In this document: in pieces, positions 10,206-38,389 of the stretch | How positions within the stretch are numbered: the first letter of the stretch is position 1 | Layout: each line of letters starts with the position of its first letter | NCBI RefSeq assembly: GCF_965638725.1 | Contig: NC_134950.1 | Coordinates: 168,854,853 to 168,918,852 of the forward strand | Origin: Aptenodytes patagonicus | Taxonomy: Eukaryota > Chordata > Aves > Sphenisciformes > Spheniscidae | DNA: 64,000 nucleotides | Direction: 5' to 3' | Made by a program: the position numbers and the translations under genes | Notes under the pieces: model-generated | Told to the model about the DNA's origin: nothing | The model's input: the letters and a program-made list of their open reading frames with translations, nothing else | Database searches by the model: none

Positions 10206-12879
10206 CGTGGGTCCTCACAAACTCAGAGCTGTCTGAGCTATTACAGGGTATCAGCTTTCTTCTCGTCCCTTGTCCTTGCTGACGCTTCTCTTGGAGAAGA
10301 CCGAAGCTATGGAAATGCAAATTGAAATATCAGAGATCAGTTATACCGAGGAAATATGAACATCTCCTGGTTTCCCTAAATGTTTTCCAGTCCTTGTATT
10401 GTTGTGGCTGGTCCTTCATTTTAAGACCCCTTATGACCTTGTGGAGCCACTGGGTTGCTATCTCATGGCCCAGCGAGAGAAAGGAAGAGGGAAAGCTACA
10501 GGAGATGTCCCTTTTGTGGGCACCACACTGCTGGAAAGAGGTGGGGAGGAGACCTAACACTTCTGCTGTGTCACCAGAGCCTCCCTCCACGTGCTCCTCA
10601 TTTACCAGTTTCTCCAGAGCTTCCCTTTTGCTGGAGAACCCATTCCCTAACAGAGACTGAACTGAACTCTGGACCCCCAGATCCCTCTATGGTGAGCTGG
10701 ACCCCCTTTCATTGGTCATTCTCCCCAGTGATGTCTATGCAAGGTACGGCAGAGCCATCTCCCAGGAAGACTCCAGACCTTCCAGATCTTTTCATGAAGG
10801 CACCGAGAGCTTGGAGTCACCCCCTTTCAGAAATCCCAGCAGTTGAAGGAAAAAAGCTCCCGCAAGAGATGAGTTGTCCATGTGCCCCATTAACCTTAAC
10901 CTATGCGGAAGCATCTCATGTCTCACCCTGCTTGGCCCTTGCATGGTGGGATGAGGAGCAGAAGAAGAGGTGGCCGAAGTCATTCAGGACAGCCCCTGCG
11001 CTTCATCGGTCACGCACAAGACCAACTTGCCTGTCCTACACAGCAAAGCCACCAAACCAGGCTGGGTGGGATCCCACCAAACCGGGTTGGGTGGGATTTG
11101 CTGGGAGCTTTGGGAAGCTGTTTCAGCAAATTCCACGTGAGCCAACGAAGTTGGCCAGCGTTGTGGCCAACAAAACCACGTGTGTTTTGTCTCTTAGGAA
11201 TGTTGCTGTAGTCCCTCTTGTCAAATAAAGTGTTTCACCCAAAGGTGTCATTGGTTGTGCCCTTTCCAGGACAGTTCCCCTTGCGCTGGTGGCAACAGCC
11301 ACTGCGGGAACAGCTTCTCCCACATCAGGAAGGAAAAACTGCTGATGGCAAAGGCCAGGTCTCCATGTGAGGGGTGGGCTCAGCATCCTCCAAAAGGCAA
11401 GGACCTCATGGAGAGCCCACCAGAGTGGCATCAGGGCTTTGACCATCCCTGCCTGTCCCTTCAGACCTGCGTGCTTCAGAGCTACGAGGGCTCCAAGCTC
11501 TGAAGCTCCCCGGTCCCCTCTGCCACATCCATGAAGGTGCCGCAGGGATTTGGGCTCCAGAGCAGAGCTTAAATCCCCGGCTCCCACCTCTGGCCTCATC
11601 TCACCCTCACCCCGGCGCTGGCTGCGTGTCAGCCGGGTGTTTTCCAGGAGCTTATGTAGCTTTTGGAAACGTTTCCAGGGTAGGAGACATACTGGACGGG
11701 CCAAACACTCATCTCACGAAAAGCTTTCTGATAGGGGAGAGGTGCTGGTGGCGTCAGCCAGGATTTTTTCCTATAGAGCGGAGCAGGGTTGAGAGCAAGA
11801 AAGGGCATGAAAAAAAGATTAAATATATTAAATAAACCCAGCGCAGGCAGGACGTGGCTACGGCGACATTATGTAAAGGGCCGTACACATCTGGAAGAAG
11901 TTACTGCACACGGCAACCGAAGCAGAGTCTAAACAAGTGCAAGACGTTACCACATTTATGTCTGCAAAAGGGAGTGGTTAGGAAAAAGAAAAGAGCCGGG
12001 AAGGTGGGATGAAGATGGAGCAGCCCAGGGGCTCCGGGGACGCCCCCAGCCCCGCTGTCGCGTGGCCGATGCCCTTCGGAGCCGTTGTGTTTCTCTGCTT
12101 TTAGGGTGGTAGAAGGGAATTCATTTGCCCTTGACATTTTGGATGGCGTCTGCACGAACGGTGGGGGCAGAAGTGGGTCTCGGAGGTGGTCACCATCCTG
12201 ATGAGCCTCGGTTGGGCGCCTCCTGGGTCTTCTCCTGCCCTGGTGGAGCCCAGCGCCGACGGGCAGAGCCTGTCTCGGTGTCAGACGTGTGGGAGCACTG
12301 TGGGACCCTGCATGGTGCCTCCCCGGACAACCTGAGGCTGCTCCAGCTTTGCCCCAGCATGAGGTGTTTGGGGGGACCCGGCTCCCGGCCGAGGCTGGGG
12401 TGCGTTGGGATGCTAAAACCCACCCCCCTGCTCAGCTTCGGGGAGATCCAAGCAGCGCTGGGGGCAAAATAATGAAGCCCTGCTTTATTTTTTTTTTTTT
12501 TGGGGGGGAGGGGGGGGTTGGGGGCTGGCTGTGCCCCACACTTCACGCCCAGGGGCCTGGGGAGGTTTGGGGGAGCCCCAGCACGGCCACCCACCAGCCC
12601 CACCTCCTAAACCCAAATGTGCCCTAGACCCTGCCCCCAATCTGCCTCTGCCAGTGGGGGATCCCCATTTCCTCCCCGCAGCAGGAGAGCGCTCCAAAAA
12701 GCCCCTTTTTTAATAAAACCGATGCTTTATTAAAACACGACTCCCCAAATTGGGTTTTTATGCCCCCAAAAGCCTTATTTTTTTTTTTTTTGGGGGGGGG
12801 GGGTGGGGGGTGGGACACACGCCCCTCCACGTGCCTCAGTTTCCCCCAGTGGGGTAGAGAGGCCGCTCCCGGGGGATGC
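10206..12879. other. Unassigned sequence upstream of ZBTB47 CpG island
   Basis: A 257-codon + frame (10455-11228) and a 193-codon - frame (11123-11704) overlap and show no known domain. From 12.48 kb G- and T-runs begin that lead into the CpG island. Confidence 0.5.
11048..11097 (+). repeat. 25-bp tandem duplication
   Basis: CCCACCAAACCAGGCTGGGT-GGGAT-like units, two copies differing at two or three positions, in the noncoding region upstream of ZBTB47. Confidence 0.85.
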
Positions 12880-13134
12880 TGTGCCGCAAGAGGCGGCTGT
12901 AACCCGGGGAGGGGGGTGTGGGGGGTGTGGGGTGGGTGGGCGGGGGGGTGGCGGGCCGCGCGTGGGGCGGGCCGCGCGTGGGCGGCGTGGCGGCGGCGGC
13001 GGCGGGAGCCTGTCCCTTTAAAGGGGCAGCCGCGGCCCCATCTGATGCGGCGGCTCCAATCAGCGGCCCTCGGGCTCTTGGCAGCCGGAGCCGCCGCCGC
13101 TCCGCATTCCTCCGTCTTCCTAAAAGGGGCTAAC

Positions 13135-13158
13135 ATGGCGATGGGCAGGATGAGGTGA
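13135..13158 (+). other. Upstream ORF 1 in ZBTB47 leader
   Basis: ATG GCG ATG GGC AGG ATG AGG TGA encodes a 7-residue peptide whose first ATG is embedded in a YY1-like ATGGCG motif. If transcription begins upstream, this would be the first start codon met by scanning ribosomes. If it begins at the YY1 motif, it may not be in the RNA. Confidence 0.4.
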
Positions 13159-13320
13159 AGAAGAGGAGGAGGAGGAGGAGGAGGAGGAGAGGAGGAGGGG
13201 GGGGGGGAAAAAAAAAAAGGAAAAAAAAAACCGAAAAAAAAGAAAAAGGGGGAAGAGGGAAAAAAAAAAGGAAAAAGGAAAAAAAAAAAAGGAAAAGAGG
13301 GACGGGGGATGCAAGCAGGG
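13155..13320 (+). repeat. Polypurine tract: (GGA)n followed by G- and A-homopolymers
   Basis: Starts with GAAGAAGAGG and about eight GGA/AGG units, then an 11-12 base G run and A-runs of 9-12 broken by GG or CC. The other strand is correspondingly poly-pyrimidine. It would be transcribed as a purine-only stretch of the ZBTB47 leader. Confidence 0.9.
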
Positions 13321-13341
13321 CTGGCAGCGGCGGCGCGGTAA
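13309..13341 (+). other. Upstream ORF 2 in ZBTB47 leader
   Basis: A 10-codon ORF plus stop, starting in GGGGATGC and ending at TAA, rich in GCG (Ala) codons. It sits between the A-rich tract and a C-rich block. It is short enough to allow reinitiation. Its presence in the mRNA depends on where transcription starts. Confidence 0.35.
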
Positions 13342-13372
13342 TTTCCTCCCCCCCCCCCCTCCTCCAAAAGGC

Positions 13373-13403
<31 letters not shown>

Positions 13404-13450
13404 AAAAAGCCAGCCAAAAAAAAAAAAAAGGCAAAAAAAAAAAAAAAAAA
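13373..13450 (+). repeat. A-rich tract (poly-A runs separated by GGC)
   Basis: Runs of about 13-27 A residues alternate with GGCAAAA and CCAGCC, 120 to 200 bases upstream of the inferred ZBTB47 ATG. It is not followed by a target-site duplication or element body, so it does not look like a retroposon tail. Confidence 0.85.
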
Positions 13451-13570
13451 ACCAACAACCAACCCAGCAAACCACCCAACCCAACATTTCTTTTTTTTTC
13501 ATGGAGAGCAAAAACCCCAGGCAAGCGGAGGAGGACCGGGACTCCTTTGCGCGGAGACCTTTGCATCAAA

Positions 13571-30466
<16,896 letters not shown>

Positions 30467-33400
30467 GTGCCCCCCACCCTGGCCATGTGCCCGCACGGAC
30501 TGCTCAGCCCTTTGGGAACGCCTCCCCCCGGGGAGCCAAGGCTTCGCTTGCTCTCTACCCCCCTTCCTCCTCGTTTTGAGGTTGTTTTGGGTTTTTTTTT
30601 CCTTTTTCTCACCCATCATTCTCTGCGGAGAGGGGGAGCAGGAGGAAGCCCCCCCTGAGGAGCGTGGATGTTGGGGGGGAGAACCACCATCCGTCCGGGT
30701 GTAGGTAAAAGGTGTCGTTCTCCATTTCATCTTCCCGTGCATCGGCTTCATCTTCATGCCGGGATGCTGGCAGGGCTCAGAGGAGCAGGATGCCGCGCCA
30801 TCCAGGGTTGAGCTCGCCAGCGTCGTATGCCCGCTCGCTAGCCAAATGAATGCCTGCTGGCGGTTCAATATTTATCATAAGCCGAAATCTAGCTAGTGGT
30901 GCTTGAATCCCTGTACTGTAAAGCTGGTCTTTCAATTCAGGCTCTTTTCCCAAGAGGCTGAGAGGTGGGCACCGCAGAGGAGTCCCCGCCGGTCCCGTCT
31001 GCCGGCCCTGGTGGCCCGCGGCGAGCGAGCAGATGTCCCCGTTGGAAAGCCGTCAGCCTGCTCTCATTAGCAGCCCTCACCGTGTCTTCCTTCCCCACGA
31101 CAGGTTTTCCTCCTCGATAGGTGTGAAAGCACAAACACCGGCGTTGCATCTCGGAGCATCGGCAGCTCGCTGCCAGTTCATTTTTGGGGTGCCCTAAGGG
31201 AGCCGGGCTCTGGTGTGCCCTTTCTGCTAATCCCAGCAGGAGCCGGGCTCCTGGGGATGCTCTGGAGCTGGCAAGGTGTCCCTGGGAGAGCTCAGATGGC
31301 CTCGGGACCGGTGGGAGGGTGGCTCCGCAGCAGCCCAGGACAGAGGAGTGGGACGCCGCCGTTTCTCGGCAGAATCAGCCCAGAATAGTGCCTTAACAAT
31401 TTGAATAAACCCCTGACTGATGGGTGAGCTCCAGGTTGGGTCCCATTGCAAGGTTTAGAGCTAAAGCAAGACCGCATTCAGCCTGATGATGATGTCCCAT
31501 CCTCCAGCTTGTTGCCCGCGTCGCTCTCCCAAGCTTTACCTCCCCGTGGGGTTGGCAGCTGTTGCCCTGCCCTGGCTTGGGGGGACCAGAGGGGACCGGT
31601 GAGGGCTGTGGTTGGTTTGGTGACGCCCCACGGTGTTGGTTAGCGCTCCTCTGACCGTGTTGTGTTTGTTGAAGTTGAGCTGGTCTTTGGCTTCACTTAT
31701 TCAGGCTGGTTTTGTGCCAGCGGAGGAGGAGGAGAAGAGGAAGGCTTTGCCGTTACCTTTTTGTTGGATGCTGGAGTCCAAGCTGCATCTCTCGCTGCTG
31801 TGCTCTGCCCCAGGGTGTCATGTGTTGGCCTGACCGTGGCTGTGCGGTCTCCCTGCCTAGGGAAGTGTCCCCTTTGGGGTCAGGGAGAGCTGGGAGCGCT
31901 GCAGGGGCTGCAGAGCTTCCAGCACGGGCAGAGAGGTGCCGGCCAAAAGGTGGGATGCGTTGCAGCTGATGCCTTGCTCCCAAGGCCGGCACTGTGGATG
32001 CCTGCGGACGTGGGTCAGGTCACAGAGGTGGTGAGCAGGTTGTTGGTAGGCAAGAAGGAAGAGAGGACATTGAGCAGGCTGCAGGAGCCCTTTCCCATTT
32101 GCACCTCAGTCTGGGTTATAGCAGGGTGCTGGTGACAGTAAGCCACATCTGGCTCTGCAAGAAGTCTTGGTGCTTCGTCTCCTGGACCAAATCAGCAAAG
32201 CACTTGGGCAGTGTTGAGGCTGTCCCTGCAGAGCCGGGAGGATTCAGCCACGTGCTCAGGAGCTTTGCTGACCTGGGACATGCAGGAGCATTAGCCTGAT
32301 AGGGACGGGACAGGGGAGCACCCGCTGTTCTCCTGAGTGCTGTTTGAGGTGATGGGTTAGGTGACTGATGTCCCCTCCTGCTGAGTGGTGCCCCTCATGC
32401 CTGATGTCTTTTGGAAAGCTGGCTGCTCTTGTGGTTGTTAGCATGTTGGAGCAACAAATTGCTTTTCATCCTTGTGTTGTCTGGGATCCTGTGGACCCCC
32501 AGCACCGCAATCAGTACCAGTGAGCTCACCCTCATCTCCATCTGCTTTGAGCAAAGGGAAGATGCTATGGCAGAGCTGCCTCGCCATATTGATCTTCTCA
32601 GATAGGTACCAAAGGCTTCTCCGCTCTCCTTCCTCCACGACCCTGGGGCTTATTGGGATGGTGCAAAGCCTTCTCAAACACACACCTGTGAGGGATGTGG
32701 GCACTCAGCTCTTGGGGCCGTTGGCTTTCTGAAGGGACCATGACCCAGACTAGAAGACGATTGGTTTAGAGAAGCCTTCAGTGATACCCTTGGAGGTGCT
32801 GGAGGGCCTTAGTAGAGTGGTCCATGCTGTCTCCTCCTCCGCTGCCTCCCAGACCCCATCCCCTCGGGCTCCCTTGCATTTCTTTCCCCTCACACAGCCT
32901 TGACATGGGATGGAAGTACTGCACCCTGAGGAGGACTCACCTTGCCTGTAGGATCTTCTGTGGTGGAGCCTATCAGCCTGCCTGGCTGGTAGACTTCTCC
33001 CCCCAAGCAAACCCCCACGCCAACATGTGCTCCCTTGTACTTGGAGGTGGCTTTCCCTGTCCCTGTCCCGGTTCATCCTCTCCCGGTGAGGACCTGTCCT
33101 GCTTGGACGTCACTGCGAGATGAGAGCTCCTCATTGAGGCTAGAAGCCCAGTGGAAAGCCCAGAGACTGATCCCAGCTGCGTCCGATGCCCTTCGAGAGC
33201 CTGCCCGGAGAGCCACTTGGAGACGTCGAGATGTGACCATGCACACAGCACTTTGGAGAACCAGATCCCTGCTGCTCCCTCCCCTCTCCAAGGCCTGGGC
33301 AGTTCCCAGGAGTCCTACATGGCCTCTGAGCCCTTTTGTCTACACCCTTACTCGGCCCCGATGTGTCTCTTCATGTCTGGTTTTCATTAATGTACTAAGA

Positions 33401-34510
33401 GCTCAAACGAGTCGCTCCCGCAGTGTCTCGTCCCGCACCCATCCCAGTCAGCCCCGTTGGCACCCGTTGGGTTAAACGGGGCAGGAGGTGGGGGAGTTGG
33501 GTCCGTTGTTTTCAAGCTTTTTATATTTTATTTTATTTTTGTTTTTTAAATTTTTTTTTTGTTTAACTCTTGCACCTTAATCTCTCACATCCCTTCTTCG
33601 ACAGACTGCGAGGGTGGAGAGGGGCTTGATTTCCATTACGCAGTTCATGAATATGCCGCAACGCAACGTTCAGCTGACAACCCTGCCCACGCGCCTAACC
33701 CCAGACCTCTCCGGGTTTGAATTTTTTTTCCCCCTTCATTTGAACTCTGGGGAGGGAGGGAGTCATGTGGGGAGGGTCATTTTTGGTTTATATATCCCAG
33801 GAGCCTGGTAGCACAGACCAGTTAGCCTCATAATGTCCCTGAGGCATGGCTGGCCCTTTGGACCACAGCCATAACCCCAGCGCGGTGGGAAGGTAATGGA
33901 TGGATGGATGGCCGGCAGGTGGGAACAGCTGTGACAGTGCAATAGAGACGAGCATCCGCTGCTAGACAACTCCACTGATTAAACTCTTGGTTTGCCCGAA
34001 GTTGAGAGGGAAGGACGGACGGACAGACGCCCTTTGTTCACAAGGACGGAGAGAGCTTCCCCACATGCAGCCCTGCCTAGTGATACGTTAACCACGACGG
34101 GAGTTGGGTCGAACTTGCAAAGGAAGAAAATAATAATAAAAAAAAGAGGAAAAAAATAGGAATAAGAACAACCTCAGTAGCATGGAACTTGAAGGAAATG
34201 AATGAAACCCCAAGCACTTGCCTCAAAACTAGTTTCTCATGCCTGATGTTCGGCTCTGTATTATTTTATGGCATTCAGTATCGGTTGCCCAAACATGCGA
34301 AGTTAAGAGTGTATCGGTGGCTCTACTAGTGTGAACAAACTAAATGAAGCACTTTATTCTGTATAGATAAGGGAAGGCGGGGAGGGGAAGCTTGGATGCT
34401 TTTCGGAAGCGTCTTAAGTAATGTTCTAGGAAATGTATTATTATTATTACTTTTTTTTTTTATGACCATGTGTAATCAATATATGTTTATCTTTAACTCC
34501 AAGTACAGCA
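30467..34510 (+). other. ZBTB47: Probable ZBTB47 3' UTR
   Basis: Begins after the TAG. Candidate poly(A) signals are AATAAA at 31404-31409, a variant AATATA at 34478-34483, and AATAAA at 35010-35015. The AT-rich, T-run-bearing block at 33.5-34.5 kb looks like a distal 3' UTR, which would make it about 4 kb. No open frame of interest is present. The end is uncertain and more than one site may be used. Confidence 0.4.
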
Positions 34511-37114
34511 GTTACTCTCTTTGGGATGGTGTGATGAGGGGGAGGCTGAGATGGTCAGGTTAGTGCATCACGGGGCCAACTGGGGCAAGTCATTGCCTAC
34601 CGCAGGAACGGGCGAGTCTTGCTTTGTTGACGGCCCCATTGGCCAATGCCCAGGAGGTCCCAAGAGGTGCATCAAAGCTGCCTTCCAGGGCACAGCTCAC
34701 AGTCAGCCTTGGCACCAAAGGCCCAACATGCATCCCCATCCTGAACCATCTTCTGCCTGGGGGTGCCGGGGCTGCTCTCTGGGCCATTCATGAGCAAGAC
34801 GAGTCACGGTAGGCTGTTTTGTGTTGTCCCTAGAGGCCAGGTCCTTGGCCATGCTTTGAAACCTGCTTTTGGCCTCTCACCAAGGCATGTCAGGGGTTGC
34901 TGAGCTCTGAAAGTGGTGAGAGGTCAGAATTGGGCCTTTCCACTGCGTTCTCCCAGTCTGGAAGTGTTATGACTGTTACCAAAGAGGTTGCAAGTGAAAG
35001 GACTGAATCAATAAACGATTTGTCTTTTATAAAAGAAAACCTAAAGCTCCACCACTTTCTTTGTTACCTTAGTTTTGCCTTTTTTTTTTTTTTTTTTTAA
35101 GTCTCTTTTCAGGCAATCGTGAGAGGAGTCAGAGCCTGGCAGGATGGGCTTCCCATGGTATGTTCACCGCTGCCTTTGCTTCACACATACAGCCTTTGCG
35201 CTGGGTTTGGTGGGAGGTGTGTGCATGCGTGTGAGACAACTGGACTGCTGTGGGGCCAACAAAAAATATCTTTTCAGGGAAGGGTGATGAGTGGGTGGAA
35301 GAAGGGGCTTGGTGAGGGCTGAGCTCCTGGGTCCTACTGGCTCCATGAGATTTGTGTGAGCTATGGGCTGGGGCTCCCTGAGCTCCTGTGTAAGCCGTGG
35401 AGAAACCAAGAAGCCCATCGAAAAGCACCCAATGCCTTTATTGATGTAAAATGGAGCGGTGGGAACCTTGCCAGCTAACGTCAGCACTGATATTGGGAAG
35501 CTAATGGAAGAAGAGAGGATTTTCCCCCACCCTTGGGATGTACCTACTCCTCTGCTGCTGGCATTGCCCAGAGAAGATACCCACAGGGGACCTGTGCCAC
35601 TGGAACTATGTGCACCTGAGCCGGGAAAACACCGGGCAGCAGTGAGGAGTGATGCCTCTCTGAGTATTCATGTTGGCATTTCTTATCTGTGATTGCCTTT
35701 GGACTGAAGCAGCCTCTTGGCGAGGTGGTGGTGAACATCTCTGGGCCAGACTTTCGCTTGGCGATGTGCAACTTTGCTGCCTTCCTTGGGCCAATGCTGG
35801 CTTGCACGCACTGAGACTTGGCCCTCGTTGCTCAAGTGATGGGGTATTGCAAGCTCTTCTGGGTCCTTTTATACAACAGCTGTTTTTCCTTTTATGGTTT
35901 CTTGCCCTGTGCCAGCGATGGCATCTCCCACAGTTTTGTAATTGATGCGAACCACACAGCAGCACTAAGGTCCTATTAACTGTAATCCCGACGGACAGTT
36001 GTGAGGTGAGCGACCGAGGATGGGGACCAGTTTTAATCGCCACCTCTCAAGCTGTTATCAAGGGACCACAGCATAACAATTCATCGAGGCTCAGCAACAT
36101 TCCTGTTGACTTCAAAGGGCCCAGATTTCCCCCAGGAGAGCCAAGCAACGTGGTAGTGGGTATATGGGGATTAACCCTCTCTGTGGACCAAGTGCCAACA
36201 GCTTTCCGTTCTGTGTCTGGCAAGAAGAGCTGAACCAAAGGTGTTGGTTTCCCATCCCAGGCAGGAGACGGTATCCTGCCACCACAATAAATGACTTTTA
36301 AAAAATTATTATTCTATGCATGGATTTTTTTTTTTGTTTTGTTTTTCTTTTCTGCCACAAGCTATTGTACATTTGGTAGATTCATCTTCAATTCAGTTGT
36401 CCACAGGAATTTCTGCAGAACTGGGTAGAAGGTGATTTTTTTTTTTTTTTCAGTGCATTTTTCACACGTTTGATTGTTTCAAAAGTTTTTGTTGCCTTTT
36501 TTTTTTAAGCTATTTTATGCCAGCCAGTCACCTTGGACTTATTTTTCTTGTGAAAATGTTTCATTACTATTCTTTTGTGATTGTCCTCTGAGGAGATTAT
36601 CCTGTAACTTTCTAAATCCTTAAAATGAAACCAGGACAAGACTCTGGTTTCTTCACTCATGCCAAATTGTCTTTCCTTCCAAACATGTTTTAGTTTCTCT
36701 GCGACTGCATTTTGAGCTAGAGTAGATGCATTTTTGAAACCATAATTTTCATGCCACTTTGAGGGTATTATTTTGCAAAGTTTGTATTTGTTCTTTTTTA
36801 TTATTGATTATCACCCCTGTTCATGGTATCATGAAATCATGTAGGCATCCAGCTTCCTTCTGGTCCTAGGTAAGCTTCTAGTCCTTGTATCTATGGAGAA
36901 TAGCTGTAAGGATATGAATGCTAAAGTTTCAGCTCCCATATGGGGGAAAATAAGAATAAAAGCTGGGGCTGTGCAAGGGCTCTCCGTGGGGCTGGTTTGC
37001 TGCGTGTGTTCGTCACAGCTTTTGCTTGGTCCTTGTGTTTGGCTGCTGTGGACGTTCAGTTACAGCTCTATCAACATGCAAACACGGGGGATTTCTTTTG
37101 AAATAGCCTAATAA
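34511..37114. other. Intergenic gap between convergent ZBTB47 and KLHL40
   Basis: AT-rich with long T runs (35,077-35,098; 36,327-36,345; 36,437-36,450). No exon or repeat family is recognised. It contains AATAAA at 35010-35015 (+) and 36285-36290 (+) that could serve a longer ZBTB47 transcript. Confidence 0.6.
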
Positions 37115-38277
37115 TTTATTTTTAAATAAACCACTGGTCAGATGGTGTGGGCATCAGGAGATTTTTGCTCTAGCAGATCTTTGTCCTGCTGCAGTACAGT
37201 CATGTTTCTATCAAAACATCATTATGGATAACTTTGAAAAAAAAAATGCATTTTTCCTCAGTAGGAAGCTCTCTCTGAGCCAAACACATCTGAGACCTCC
37301 ATGTACTTCTAGCAAACTAGAATACTCTTTTTAAAAAAAAAAAAAAAGGTCAGAACATTAAAAATAAGAGAAACAGCATAAATATAAAACCTTTCCCTGA
37401 AAAACAGCACTTGTCCAGCCATAGGTGAGGACATTGTGATCTGTGATTGAAGACGAGGAGCCCAAAAGACTGGAGATGAGTGCATATGGCCTCCCTGCCC
37501 ATCTTCCCCTCCCCCCCCCTTTCCTACCCTACTGCTCGCACGACTCTTCCTCTCCCGCAGACCTTAGTTCCTGGCGTCTCTTCAGTCCAAAGTCAAGGTG
37601 GAGGCAAAGAACTAAGAGTATTTTCTTTTCATTGCAACTTCCGAAGTGTTTCTGCTGCCCACGCTCATGTGCTCTTTTCTTTTAACTGTTGCATCCCAAC
37701 AACCCTCATCACCCGGGACCTCATCAAAGTCCCCCCAGGTCTCTCTTGTACCACTTGACTTTGAGCCTTCCTTCCTTCTCCTCTCCAAGCTGGGCTCTAG
37801 CACCATGCTCCCAGCTACCTTAGGTGGGGAAATACTTTATAGACCCCTATTCCCTGGGGAACATCAGCTTAGTCCCTTGGGACCCACTTTCTACCTCCAC
37901 TGTTGGTTAGGAAGGTTCAACAGCAGTTGAGAAGATGGGGAAAAACATGGAGAAAGAAGTGGAACAAGAGTATGATCTTTTTGTCCTGTCTACTGAGACT
38001 GGAACATCGCATTGCTCCATGCTTCTCAGTCTACCCCAGCTCCTTGCAAGCTCCAGATCCCTTCTCTAGTTATCTTGTGAGCATCTTCAAGTTCCCACAG
38101 GGCTTCAGGATAATTTCCCTTCCTTTCCCATTTGACTAAGTAAACTGGTACCAATCACAGATGCAATGGCCTACACAGTATCCAGATGCCACATCTCTGC
38201 GCTGATAAGTGTGGCCTCACCTCCCCCCATCCCTCTTTGCCCCAGACCCCCATGGAAAAAAAATAAATCATGCCTCG
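37115..38277 (-). other. KLHL40: Probable KLHL40 3' UTR
   Basis: After the stop at 38278, the first AATAAA on the - strand is at 37120-37115, giving a 3' UTR of about 1.16 kb. No closer signal is seen. The end is inferred from this hexamer alone. Confidence 0.35.
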
Positions 38278-38389
38278 CTACATCTTTGTTAGGCGCAAAA
38301 CATTGAGGCGCACGGGAAGGAAAGTGGCACCGGAGGCGTACTGGATCTCCCGGAGGACCCCTTCCCACTTCTTCTGCTCTTCATCATAT
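38278..38389 (-). CDS. KLHL40: KLHL40 exon 6, C-terminus and stop
   Basis: 112 nt. Acceptor CTCCTCAG|ATATG. The product reads [20 protein letters not shown] and ends NVLRLTKM, stop TAG (38280-38278). This last segment closes the propeller. Confidence 0.96.

Noticed and set aside
10455-11704. 257-codon + and 193-codon - frames upstream of ZBTB47
   Set aside because: No domain, they overlap each other, and a local 25-bp duplication lies inside. A noncoding RNA cannot be excluded but nothing supports one.
13373-13450. Poly(A) tail of a processed pseudogene or retroposon
   Set aside because: No gene-like body before it, no target-site duplication, and similar A-runs recur in the same leader.
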